Below are positions 36,988 to 48,655 of a DNA stretch of 64,000 nucleotides, piece by piece (the first letter of the stretch is position 1; each line of letters begins with the position of its first letter). The notes under the pieces are model-generated. The model searched no databases. It saw nothing but the letters and a program-made list of their open reading frames with translations, and was not told the DNA's origin. This stretch comes from Phytoseiulus persimilis (lineage: Eukaryota; Arthropoda; Arachnida; Mesostigmata; Phytoseiidae). The DNA is taken from contig CM075104.1 in the NCBI GenBank assembly GCA_037576195.1, forward strand, positions 9,492,775 to 9,556,774, in the 5' to 3' direction. The position numbers and the translations under genes were made by a program.

Positions 36988-37602
36988 ATGTCGCCTCCCC
37001 GAAGACGCTCTTGGATTACAACCCTGGTCTATGCGCTAAGCACATCGTTCTCCCCGAGCTCTAAATCGCTCATGGGAACGACGGCATCATATTCTCACGT
37101 CAAAATGATTTCGTTCCGCACAGTGCATCCACCCGATGAGCTGCATCATCTGTTCCGGGGGGTGGAATCGAACAACTGGAAACATGGCTTCAATACTGAT
37201 TTGGTATCCGGCAGTCACGTCGGGGCTCGTCCGCGTAACTCAATGAGTGCTTATTATATCAGATGGGTGCCAAACTGTGCAGCGTTCAGGGAACTCATCG
37301 ACAGACCGAAAATGCATTCCCCGCTTCTCACACAGACGAGTCCAGTCGAATCGCTGCGAAAGATACACGCAGTTCGCTTTATGCAACAGCGTGAACTACG
37401 CCAGGCTACCGGAGCTGAAGCCTCTATCAGGACGCGAATCGTCGACGAATTTCTAGAAGAGAACTCGGGACGGGTTCTGGAAATCGACTATATACTCGAA
37501 CTTGTTCGTGCTTCGGACCCATGCTTTTACGAATCCCTGAATGAAAGGAGGGCAGGGGCGTACGCAGCTTTTTTTTTGGAGGGGGGGGCAAGGATAAGAT
37601 GA
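36988..37602 (+). CDS. Unassigned ORF, 204 aa, running into a repeat
   Basis: ATG start with a stop (TGA) about 18 codons upstream. Residues about 40-185 have balanced composition and an amphipathic, charged pattern that looks like a folded protein. The last ~15 residues are encoded by the G-rich edge of a probable mobile element, so the natural end of any real gene is not here. No family is recognised. Confidence 0.25.
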   Translation: MSPPRRRSWITTLVYALSTSFSPSSKSLMGTTASYSHVKMISFRTVHPPDELHHLFRGVESNNWKHGFNTDLVSGSHVGARPRNSMSAYYIRWVPNCAAFRELIDRPKMHSPLLTQTSPVESLRKIHAVRFMQQRELRQATGAEASIRTRIVDEFLEENSGRVLEIDYILELVRASDPCFYESLNERRAGAYAAFFLEGGARIR

Positions 37603-37625
37603 CGATGATGATGATCATCATCGTC
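37555..37625 (+). mobile_element. Probable edge of a short non-autonomous DNA element
   Basis: The order GGGGCGTACGCAGC, a T9 run, GGA, a G8 run, then GCAAGG resembles from memory the terminal motif of small DNA elements common in invertebrate genomes (a GCGTAC/GCGTAG core followed by T-run and G-run). It is followed at 37601-37625 by a perfect inverted repeat with 12-bp arms (GACGATGATGAT) and a one-base centre. The opposite end was not found in the window. Confidence 0.35.
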
Positions 37626-40600
37626 GCGGGTTCTTCATGATGCAATCAACATGGTTTTCGCAATCAACTTCGGTACGAAGATTTTCCTAATAACACAGAA
37701 CCTTTGCGGAACGATTTCGTCCATAGAAGTGGTATTTAATCCACCCCCAAGTCATCGTCGGAGTCTCGGATTTAAAACTCGAAAACGCAAACGAGTATCT
37801 TCAATTCGTGCCTCAGACGCGAGATGGCTTAAGGAAGCTCGTTCCTTTTTTCAGAACCGCGGCCGTGTTCCCAGTTTCCGACGCCTCGAGCAGGCTAGAG
37901 TCTAACTGTCTTCCGAGCATTGGCCGGAATAGACCTACAGCCTTGGTACTGCTGTCCGCTGAATCAGATTCCGAGATGGACCTATCTTATCTCCGATGCG
38001 TTCGACGATCGAACCGAGCGCGGAACTCCTCCGAGCTCTGAGGGAGCGTGTCCATGAAAAACCGTTATCCTTAAATGAATGAATCGATGGTTCACGTGTT
38101 CTCCCTTCGTTCATATAATCAAACACTCCGAAGTTTAGCAGAGGGCGGGAGTCTCCTTCAACTCTTGAGACCCCATCTTGAAGTCCGGCTTCCTTCCCGT
38201 GGGCTCAAGCGTGAAGGTCCCTAATCAGAAACATTCCATATACATGGGTCGATAGAAAATCGGGGAGATACTCTGGCAGGCTCCGGCGCTCCTCCGTCTT
38301 TTCCGGCCCCTCGCGGCACCGGCCCCTTTTCTCTTCAAGGAAGGACTGCGCAGGTCCTTCGACTGGCTGTATGGCAGTTCTTCTGTGAAGTTCTCGAACT
38401 CACACGGATTGGGAGTCACAAGGAGGGCCCTCGCGATGCTCTCACGATAAGTAACGGAGACTACTTCGTCACCGGAATCAACTGCGTGGGGTGATGACCC
38501 GGAGCTCGGGCTTCATTACGGGGGACGAGACGAACCAAGTGGAGTAAATACGACAAGAAGTCTTGATAAAGAGAGACAAAGATAATTTTATTGTTGATAA
38601 CTGCATCAGCACGAGTGGTCGTGGTGGCGTTGTCAGTGCTCGACAGCCCGGTCGCGGTGCTTCTCCTCGAGCTCAAAGTGGTGTCACTGTCACCTATAAT
38701 GCGATTACATGCGCACAGAGAAGACCAGACAGACTTCTCCCTGGTCCCTCAAATTGTTCCTTCTATGTTATCTTAACCCTTTGCCGACATGTGCGGAAGG
38801 ACATCGGCCGGACTCTTTGAGGGCTCTGAAAGAATTCGTGATGTCCTGCGGAGGTATCCCTCTGAAATCTTGATTGACCTTTCAAGACCATATCTGAGCG
38901 ATTGGAATCAGGTCACGTGACGGTGTATCTATAGTGCGGAGTTTCGAAATCGCTAAGCGGCTCCAAACGAGTGAACGCCCAACAGGACGCAACGTAAATA
39001 TGCGCAGGGAATGGGGGCGTGCTCAGCTATCATCCAACTCCTCGTTGTGCTTCTTCGATGCGCGTCCATTGGAAACCGGACGATTTTTTTCTGTACCGAG
39101 CGAAGGCCGGAAGATATTATTCGATTCCATGCAAAACCCAGTAACAGAGCGAGTCGTCCCATCAACCTCATCCCTGCCAGACCTCCCGCAGGACGCAGAT
39201 TATGTGACTGCACCACAGTATGGCTGCTGTTGGTGCCCTGCATGTCGCAAACGGGATTTTCTCATAGTTTATTCGGTGTGCGTCATCGCTCCTTTCAACG
39301 GAGGAACACAACTCCTCTCTGTATCTGGCCCAGCAGACGGCCACGCGCGAATCCGCATGGCCGAATCGATGCTGTCCCGGGCGAGAGGTCAGCAACTAAA
39401 CACAGTAGGTTCAACGTTGCAGCCGGAGGAAAATCCGTACAGCGAAAATGTCACAAGGGTTGCGGGAACAATGCTCCATGAGCGAACCATCGGATTTTGG
39501 CAACGGTGGAGGAAATCGACGAACGCTCTGTTCGAGAACTCTGCGGGACTCTGACTGAGGATTCAACGCGTCCACGGTGACGGACCGTCTTCCTACGTCG
39601 GAAAGCTCACAGATCAGGAGGGGAAAATGAGCGACATCAAGCCAGTAGTCCGATTTGATGAAGTATTGTACTTCGAAGTCGACGGAGGAGATAGCGCTGT
39701 TCGTCAGCCGACTGAGCGACAGACAGCGGTGGTGGCAGTCGTCGTATGTCGGAAAAATACGAGCGAGGAACGCTGAATCGGAACATCCAGATGGGAGAGA
39801 AACACCGCGGGAAATCACAGTGACAGCCACCAGCGAACGCGTGAATAGCCCGCCACGGCCGATGACGCATGAACGTTGACCCGGACATTTTTCTCTGAGC
39901 ATCTTTCAGTCGAGATCTCTGCGGAGCGGCGGGAAAATGAGCTTTTCTCTCTTCCAAAATTGCGTCGCCTCCCACAGTTGCGGTGGATCGACGGCGGCCG
40001 GCTCGGAGCTCGAGGAGGATGTGAGAGCATCGGAGGAAGCGGGACTGGGTTGAGCCTCCCTCAGTGGGATGGAGGGCGAATGGGAATTTCCGGGGAGTCG
40101 GGAGAAGATGCCTCGAAAGGAACAAAAGAGGAGGGAATCCCCCTTCGATTCCGGCGTTGCATCAGCAACCTTGCAAGTTCATGATCGCAGACTTTCCCGT
40201 CGCGAATCTCTTGCCCAGCGCCAAGTTTGGATCGGCTCGACGTGGCCGAAGACATCCGGGAGAAAAATTATGATGCCCGGATCCTCTTGGTAGCTTCGTC
40301 GCTGCGATTAGAAATTCTCCATTCGAAACTCAGAACTGACTACGAACACGCAAGAGTTTACTTAGTTACCAGCAAGACCATGACCGAAAGTTGAGTACTC
40401 GTGAACACGTTCCGGGCACAGCCTAGACAAGATCTCGATATTTGCTGCGATGAAGGAGCATCTGCCTGGCCTGGAATCGGTTACGGTACCAAACGCGCCA
40501 TCGCGAACGGTACCAGTATTTCTGGAGAGAAGCACTACGGTGGGGAATCAGCGATGGAGCAATTGTCAAGTTATGTTACAGGGAGTCTGACTTGGCGGTC

Positions 40601-43600
40601 GTAAATTGTTGTGTTTTGTCGGGAGTGTTCCTCTTAGGTCAGATTGAACAGTTTGCGTAATCGAACTCGGTACTCATCCAGGATTCATCGAAATCCACTC
40701 CGCATGGAAATAACACCCTTCCTATGAGTGAATCGACAGGAAAAAGCTGGGTAGGACCGATGATGGCACGGTCGTACTAGAACGTCGCGGAGTCGACCCG
40801 GAGGCCGAAACGCACTTGTAGCCATTGGCCGGCCCTAGGCTTCCACGAAGTACGTGAGAACCCTCAAAGTTTCAATCAAGAAAGTTACGACTAAGCGGAG
40901 TGTCCTGTACGCACCTCCAATGAGGGCTCTCATTGGTTTCAAATGAACGATTGCGAAATTAGGTTTGGGTTGGAAACATCCGGGGCCGAGAACTCGTGCG
41001 GCCTAAAAGTCTTGGAGCTGGAATCGCCGAAGGCCGGAATGAGTGATCCCGAAATCCCACAAGCTCCACGGAATTTTCGGCTGTCGGCCGCAACTCATTC
41101 GAAATTCAAACGGTCTCAATATCATGCAAGTGATTTGTGGCCAAAGTTCAAACTCGTGTGAGGTTCCGCACACGCCCTAGCCTTAAGAATGAATCCAGAG
41201 ACTAATCCATCGGACTGAGGTCCAGAGAGTGAGGTGGTCATGGTTCGGATGAGATAATGTCAGGAAATTTGCACCTTCCCCACTGTTGCGCCTTTTTCGC
41301 TCGGTGAGCTGGTGCTTAATTTTGTGAGAATGTCCAACAGGAGTCACCGAGATGCGCCATTACGGATTCAGGATTGTCGCGTGGTTGTGCGATCAACAAC
41401 GCCGCAGAGTTTTCTGAACACAACTAGCGATCATTTTGAGAGTTGTAGGATTGCGTTGCAGTGACCAAGTCTCCAAATGCAGAAGACTTTTCTAGAGTTT
41501 ACCAGCAGCTCGGTAGACCACGCACCGTTTCACGATCGACCTTAATTCCGCAGGGGACTTCTCTCATCCGATTTTCGCCAACGCCATTCCGATTCCTCAA
41601 GAGGCGTAAGTTTAAAGGGGATGACAACGAGCAACCATTCCCCACCCTGTGCATCTCAATCGTATTAGTCATCAGCAGAGCCTGGGAGTTCAGCTGATTT
41701 TTCGAAATTATCTTCCCATTGCAATGGATCAATCTCGGGCAATTGATGGAATGGCTTCGGAAAATCACCTAAACTTCCACGCTCTAGTCATCAGCATACG
41801 AGCCGCTACAGCGCGGGTCATTGGTCTGCTTTTGCTCTTCTTCACAGTTTTTCTTTTCCTCGCAGGAGTAGAAAAGTCCTAACTTTTCTCTCGGACACCT
41901 ATTCTCATGAGGAAAATGCGCATCTACAACATGCTTCGTCTTCTTGTGGCTGCCGACTTCTGAGTGATTGCGTCGACAATCGTACGCCGCGTGACCAGAT
42001 CAAGAGTAAGTCGCCTCTTCAAGCTCCGTAGCGGAAGCACTTGAAGGCGAGGTCCTGCCTGCCTTGCTGTTGGAACTCTAAACTGGCTCAAAACATCCTT
42101 TGTTGCTTCCAGTAGTACACTTGGATATCTTTGATTCTCATCATTATGAGGCAAAGTTCTCTTTGATCTGAAGAGAGAACTCTGATTGGCCTTCAGTTGA
42201 ATGGCATATGCTTTTCAGCTCTCCGAATTGCTCATGTTTCTGTAGAGCCATTGGGCATCCACATGGCGCCTAGTGAGACACTTGGCCACCATTTCTGGGA
42301 CGTCTTCTCAATCCTCATCTGAAATTTCGGCGACATCTAAATTTTTTCGAAGCTTCGATCGGAAATCTTGGAGGGATGGAACATTGGGAACGACATTTAC
42401 TGTGAATGCACCGAGGCGGAACTGGCAGTCGGAAGTAAATACCCGCGTCCGTGACATTCTCCATGAAATTCGGTGCTGGAAAGCAAATCGAGCTCAGGCG
42501 AGGCGGAATTTGATTCGGAAACCTGGCATGCTACATTCGTGAGCCCAGCGACTTGACGAAGCGAAATGGCGTCCAACAATCAAGCCGACGCAGAAGTCTG
42601 ATTGGAAGACGGTCAGCGAGAGTTTTCAATTGTAGCTTCTTAATGATATTGCAATGTGTCTGCCACTATCGAGCCAGTCCCGCTACTCGTGTGGGGCTGC
42701 TGCTGGTGATGTTGTCGCTGCTGGCACCGACGCTCTTGTTCGATGCAGAGAGATGATAAATCACAATAATGATGTCGAGTTTTTCATCCGAAAACCCGCG
42801 ACGTCGTTGAATGCTGCTTTGTCTCCGGCCGACAAGAGACGAATAGTAGTTTTCATCCCCACATCTGAGAACGTCCGAACATTCCCCCGTTGTGGTCGAA
42901 GAACGTCTTCGTTTGGGATTATGAACCCATTCAACGGAGACGATTGCGTTTGATACAAAGGCCGTTGTTTCAGCAGCTAGGGACTTCCAGAGCCCGAGGA
43001 GGCTCGAAAAAGAGTTTTCAGCTCTGGTTTGATGGTTCAGAATTGAGAAAAATGAGTCTCGGCTGAACTCGGAAGGAAGAAGAAACGAGATCTAAGACAT
43101 CGTTCCGTCTGCCGCTTCGTTAGCATAATTGCGGCTGTAGAGACGGAAGTAAGGAAGCAAAATATCCGACGTTTCCCCATCGCCAGAACATAGTGTCTAA
43201 TTATCATGTAGCAGAGATTAGCACAGACGAAACAAGCTTCGTCCTCGAGCGGACCACCGTGAGCAAGGGCGCTCTTGTTAAGAAAATCACCGAATCGCTC
43301 TTCATGGTGTGCTCTTTCTCTCCTTCTTCATCAAGGTCTATCTGGAAGGAGTCGAGGTCTGGACCGAGACCAATAATACGACAGCGCAGCGACTGTAGCG
43401 ATGAGGTAGGGGAACCTCATTCGATATCGCTGAATGCCGCTCGGGATGTTCATCCCGAGACTTCATCAGCCGAGGAGCTCAGTCAAGCTGGGAACGCGGG
43501 GCCTGTCGCTCGAACTCGGAGGAATACGATCTTACTGCGGGATGCTGTGAAACTCGAAGAAATTTCACTACACAAACCAAATTTCTTCAGTGCCCAAGTC

Positions 43601-44903
43601 TCGTTCGTACTGTCCCAGGGAAAGATGTGATTCTCGCCGTTCCATCCCTCTCGACGCACGTCTCGCATACCAGAGGAGCTGCTTTCCCAGATTCTGACGG
43701 AACCCTCGGCGGCGACCTTGGGCGGGGGAGCTCCTCTGGTCAGCGTCGAATCGACTAAACTTTTGCGCGAAGAGCGAATCTCAAAGCCACTATCACGATC
43801 GGAGAAATTCAGGTGTGGGAACAGAGGCGGGCGAGAGATCTGAGTGCGGTAGGAGAGACCGCAGCAACAGCGACGGGAGCAAGGAAAGCTGTTTCCCTCG
43901 TGTTTGCTGCTGACGGTTTGTTCCACTCACTCGGGAGAAGTATCTGGGAACCGAAACACGTCGGAAGAGTTTTTTCCAAGAAGTGAGTGAGTGTAATGCT
44001 TTTTTAATTTTCGCTTCGTTCCTTCTTCTCACTCTGCGCCTGCCAGCCTGGTTACCGTGCGCGCTGGTGTTGCAGCGCTGCAGTTGCTGTTAGATGTGAG
44101 TTGCTTGTCGACAATTCCCCCTGTTAAACGTCGTCTGTAGACAAGGGAAGTGAGCGCATTGCGTCCAGCAGAACAAAATGAACGAAAAAAAGAGAAAACT
44201 AGGAGAAGCACTTTGGCGTTGCCGCCGCTGAATCTCCAGCTCCTCGAAGAGGATGTCTCTTCTCGTCTCTTTTCTTGAGCTGAATCGTCCTCTCCACGTC
44301 TCTCTTCCACTCCGCGCTCCCTGCGAAACTCATCACGCTGTCCATTCGCCGTCACATTCCCTCTTTTCGGCGTTCTTTTCATACTGTATTTCGAGTATTT
44401 TGCTTGTTCTTCTTCCCCCCAAAGCGCTTTTCTACATGAGGCCGGCGACCGCCGTAACACGGTTCGAATTCAAAGCACGGAGCCAAGCGCCACGCAGTCG
44501 TTTTCTCCGCAGCAACCTCTTCCGTCTGTGATCCTTCTGACGTCCTCCTGCTGTCTTTTCCGACTTCGTCCACTTCCCCTCGCTGTCGACCTTGCGGTCT
44601 TTGCCTCGATGCTCTCCACTTCTGTATCTTCATCGTAGACCCATCTCCGGTCGCAACTCCTCGGTAGCTCCCTAGGAGGTCTTCTCCTTTTCCTCGTGAT
44701 ATTCGTCCGGTCCCAGTTAGCCGAATCTAAATTACTCTCTCTCACCGCCAAATCCTCATGCTCTAGAGACTAGAGTGACGACGGATCCGTGGGAGAAGCA
44801 TAGAAACTGACTGAAAGAGATATCCACTCCACTGACGCAACAAGGGTGGAACCCATACGAATATACGGACTCGTTTTCGTGCAGTGAAGTACGGCCGAAT
44901 TTA
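37626..44903. other. No supported gene
   Basis: The frames of note are plus 38934-39554 (206 codons from a non-ATG start, first ATG near 39000) and minus 39411-39902 opposite it; neither has a recognisable domain. A second GTCACGTGAC palindrome is at 38912-38921. On the minus strand 41926-42600 one frame keeps only three stops in about 220 codons, which is suggestive of decayed coding but not decisive. Minus-strand frames at 44029-44751 are Arg/Glu-rich low complexity. Confidence 0.4.
38912..38921. promoter_or_regulatory. Second palindromic E-box GTCACGTGAC
   Basis: Identical to the site at 16345-16354. It lies just upstream of an unassigned plus-strand frame (38934), which could be coincidence. 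Confidence 0.3.
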
Positions 44904-45291
44904 CACTGTATTTCCACGAATCTGCATTCTCAGATGTGACGTGCAAAATAAAAATATGGCTCGAGAATCATCGAAACCCACGAGCAAAAACTCGCGGGGA
45001 TCTGCTAGGTCCTCCGGTATGTGGCCGGATTTCCCGAGAAGCGCGCGCAGCAGAGCAGGCGATGGCACGGTTGACAATTCTTGACCACTGAATCGACGAA
45101 AGAGAATCAAGATAAGAGTATTGAAAACAATACCTCACTGTGGAACACGACCTTGGGAGTCCCAGTGGAAATATTGAGAACTTCAAGAATGTAGTATTGC
45201 TTGAGTTGAACTTCCGAAGGTCTTTCGGCGCGCGAATCGCCATGCACAAGGAACTTCGACGCATGAGGATTCAGCGGTGAGAGGGAATAAT
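44904..45291 (-). CDS. Candidate two-exon segment of an unidentified gene
   Basis: Two coding-like stretches on the minus strand. The first (45291-45139) follows an AG and has strong codon character; it includes the motif V-H-G-D-S-R-A-E and then Q-Y-Y-I-L-E-V-L-N-I-S-T-G-T-P-K-V-V-F-H. A GTGAGG donor at 45138 and an AG acceptor at 45080 would remove a 59-nt intron and join it in frame to a second open stretch (45079 to about 44907) with P-E-D-L-A-D-P-R-E-F-L-L-V-G-F. No family is recognised. The first acceptor lacks a good pyrimidine tract and the ends are open, so this would be an internal part of a gene. Confidence 0.3.
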
Positions 45292-48200
45292 CTGGATTCG
45301 GGTTACTGGTACCCGACCGTGATATTTTCCAGCCCATTCCGACCGCCCCCCCCCCTCCCCCTGTCCCATCGGGCTTCCAAAGGATCCAACCATGTTTCCC
45401 GCTCCCTCCATTCCTTCTTGCAGTTCCCAAGCATTGCGACTCGTCCCCAATTCGTCGCCGTCTCCCGATCCGAATTACAAGAGGACTCCTTAGAAGCCAG
45501 GCCTTCAATGGCTCGATTTTCGCGCCTGCTCACCGGTGAAACGGTCTCGGAGGCAACGTGGACAGTCGAGCCGGACGGCTGACCGTCGAGTCGGCACTGG
45601 AGAGATGGGGAGTCCCGGTGGGCAGCTGTCCTTGTCTGATTGTGTTTCGCCCCTGCTCGAACTTGCTTGAAAGACTTCTACAATGTCGTTTTCGGCCAGA
45701 TGGCTCCTCAGAGGACACGAGCGGTTTGCAATAGCGGTGGTCGAGAACGAGCATCTGGAGATTTCCAAGTGCACCATCCTGTTATTTTGAACATGCTTGT
45801 GTGCCTATCGCTTTGCAAGGGCACCCGATCATCCAAACTACGCGGGGATTTCCACCCTTCCAGCTTTTCAACGACGGAACCGTGGAGGAAGCTTGCCCCA
45901 CTGTTTTCGCCACCGCGGGAACGATATGATAACAATTAGATAGCTGCAGCTGCATCAACGAAGAGGGTGACCCACTCATACCCAGAGGAATGAGCTTCGG
46001 GCGAGAATAGACGAAGAGTTCTCGAAGCAAGGAGAATAATACCCAAGGATCTCAGAGAAGCCACGATATCACTTGATCTCTACTGGACAGGTCAACCCCG
46101 CAAACTGGGGTGTACGTGTGGAACGGAAGCGCCCCACGCGACATGTCAGGTCAGCGTATCACCGTCACATGTGTGATGTGCAACGCTGTGAACTTGTCAC
46201 CGTGTTTTGAGCGAAAATTCATGACGAAGTCACGTTTTTCTGTGCGGATAACGGATGCCGTGGAATTCCCCTCGGAGAAAGGAAATCGTGAATACTTTGA
46301 GTTTTCTGCAACAAAGAATTCGGGAAAGAAAGCACGATCTCAGTAAGATTCTACATTATCTTCATTCGCACGCAAAAGTATTTGGCGGAATCGATTTGCT
46401 CATTGTCAGACTTCCCCTTCCTTCTGGTATTGCAGGTTGTACATGGAGCACGTCTGAAAACTGACTAAAGGAACGATCTGCCGAATATTTGCAAGCTCGT
46501 TAGACCAAATGAAAGCGATTTTCGCAAGCTCTGGGGAGCGTTCTGAGGCTGAGTTTCCTCGTGGCGGCGCAAAACGTCAAGCCATTCTATCAGCACACCC
46601 AAGTCGTCTTCGTGGAGGCCCCTTGCACATCTCATACCTCAAAAAGGGTAAGTTTCGCCATCGTATGCGGTGCGAACTCTGTTAAGCGACTGCGATAACA
46701 GCTGTGATTCAATATCCGGGGGTCGGGACGAAACGAGAACATCCGCCTGATTCGAACTTAAACTCCTCTCTTTCTGTCGGCTGAATAGTTCGCGGGAATT
46801 TCCTCGATGATAGCACATGATTCATCGCAGCGTTGAGCTAACTATTCCATGCTGTTGGAACTGGAACAGGACGGAGCCCCTACGGCTTGCCCAAAGGACG
46901 CGTCAGGGGCTCCAACGATCTACTCCAACGAGCCGCTTCGCGCCAGAAAGCCTGCGCGAGGGCAATTTCTGGCTGAAATCATCCAGTGGGGATAAAAGTC
47001 GTCGGAAATCGCGGCGTCCCGCAATATTCACGGCATATCGAGAAAATCACGGATTTTGTCGCGGCCGTGATTCCTGTGACGGATTCACAGCTTTAGTGAT
47101 GTGGGAGAGCGATTCAGTCACGTCGTTGCAGCACCAGAGCTGACGCGCAGCGACTAGAGGGACTCATCCGCGGATGAGGAGGGAAATCATGAGCTGACCA
47201 CAGGAGCTTCCCGATTCAGCGAACCAAACATGGATTGATTCTGACGCCTGTTCTCATTCCAATCGAATATCCACTTTGTGTGAAACGAGATGTTTTCGGC
47301 GGGGACTCGGAGTGTTCGGATCGAGCCGACGGCAAACCCGTCGCAGCGCTCCTCCGCGGTTCGGATGGTGTTTTCGATGATTATAGGACAAAGCTATCCA
47401 TTTGAGGATTGCTGTTTAGTATTCATGTAGGACGAAGAAGATGGATTCACCCTTCACTGAAGCCGTGCTTGCTGTTGCTGCTCATCAAAGGATGCTCGAT
47501 AGCGGTGATGGCGATGATACCGATGTACGATAATGAGGAACGCTCGCGGTGTGAGGTGAAATGCCAAGAGGGATTCTCAAGGAGCGCGGTTTGCGCGGTT
47601 TCCACCTGGCCGGCGAACACAGTCGTTCGCTTGTTTGACGATCCCCATCTGTTCGACGGGCGGCCGATTGAGCGAACGCGCGAGGTTGTCCGCCTCGTTC
47701 GAGAGCCGGGCTTGCTCCACTACTCACGGTCCCCATCACGAGGAGGTTCCTCTTGTTCAGGATCGGTAGCCGTTTCGTTTTTGGAGGGATTTTTGTAATT
47801 TGGCCATTGTTCACCGCATCAGAGTCTCACCGCCACACCACGACCACCTCGATCGGCACCTATCAGCACCACTTTCCTCAGAGCGATTCAGCACCAGCGA
47901 ACGATGCGGCGGCGGCCTTTTTGAAAGTGTCGACAGACTTCGAGATCCGCGATTCAACTGGCGCGTTCAGGAGGGATTGTTCGCTTGAATGTTCGTTGGT
48001 CGCTTAGTTGACGTTAATCTCTCCATTCTCGGAGTGACATTGAGCCGGGTTGGATTGTCACGATCGCGCACACACCAATTCAAACCTGGATTCGGCTCTG
48101 CTCCTGAAAAACAAAACTCACACCACGGTCTCGTCACTTCATTCCTCTACTGGCCCATGATCTGGATTCGAGACCGAACGAATAGGTGCAAACGGGTTCG

Positions 48201-48589
48201 CTTGCATCAAATAAACGCCAGCTCTTCGCCACAAAGCCTCTTGACATTTTCTCCTGAACGCAGCGGAGAGCATTCAACGGTCGCGGCTGGGAACTCGCAT
48301 CGGCGACGGGAATTCCCCAGAAAATCGCGAGCTCTCAAACTGTCGCTGAGGTGATTAAACGGAGATCTCCCGACGAGGCGTCAGGTAGATCCACCGACCT
48401 CATAAAATCTGATCGTAGAAATGAACATGTCGATATTTTGTGCGGGGTCGGTCCGGGAGCGAATGAAATCACTCGAGTGAAAGTGTTCGAACCGGGAGCT
48501 TTTATGGATATCAAGAGGAGGGCAGACGGGCAACCAGGCATCAACAACTTACATGGGGACGCCGAGAGGCAAGCGTGGCTTGCTTTCCG

Positions 48590-48655
48590 AAGTGTCCGTC
48601 CGTCCGTCTGGCTGGCCGCGCCCGCTGTCCGTTCGTCCATCGGTCGATTAGTGTC
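48590..48655. repeat. 4-bp periodic tract (GTCC/GTCT type)
   Basis: Starts GTGTCCGTCCGTCCGTCTGG and ends in CGTTCGTCCATCGGTCG. Confidence 0.7.

Noticed and set aside
38934..39554. A 206-codon plus-strand frame just after a GTCACGTGAC palindrome.
   Set aside because: It starts at GTG, has no recognisable domain, and equally open frames overlap it; not enough for a gene call.
41926..42600. A minus-strand frame with about 220 codons and only three stops, reading like a decayed retroelement or gene.
   Set aside because: No reverse transcriptase, protease or transposase motif could be seen, and three stops in 220 codons is suggestive but not rare across six frames of a 64 kb window.
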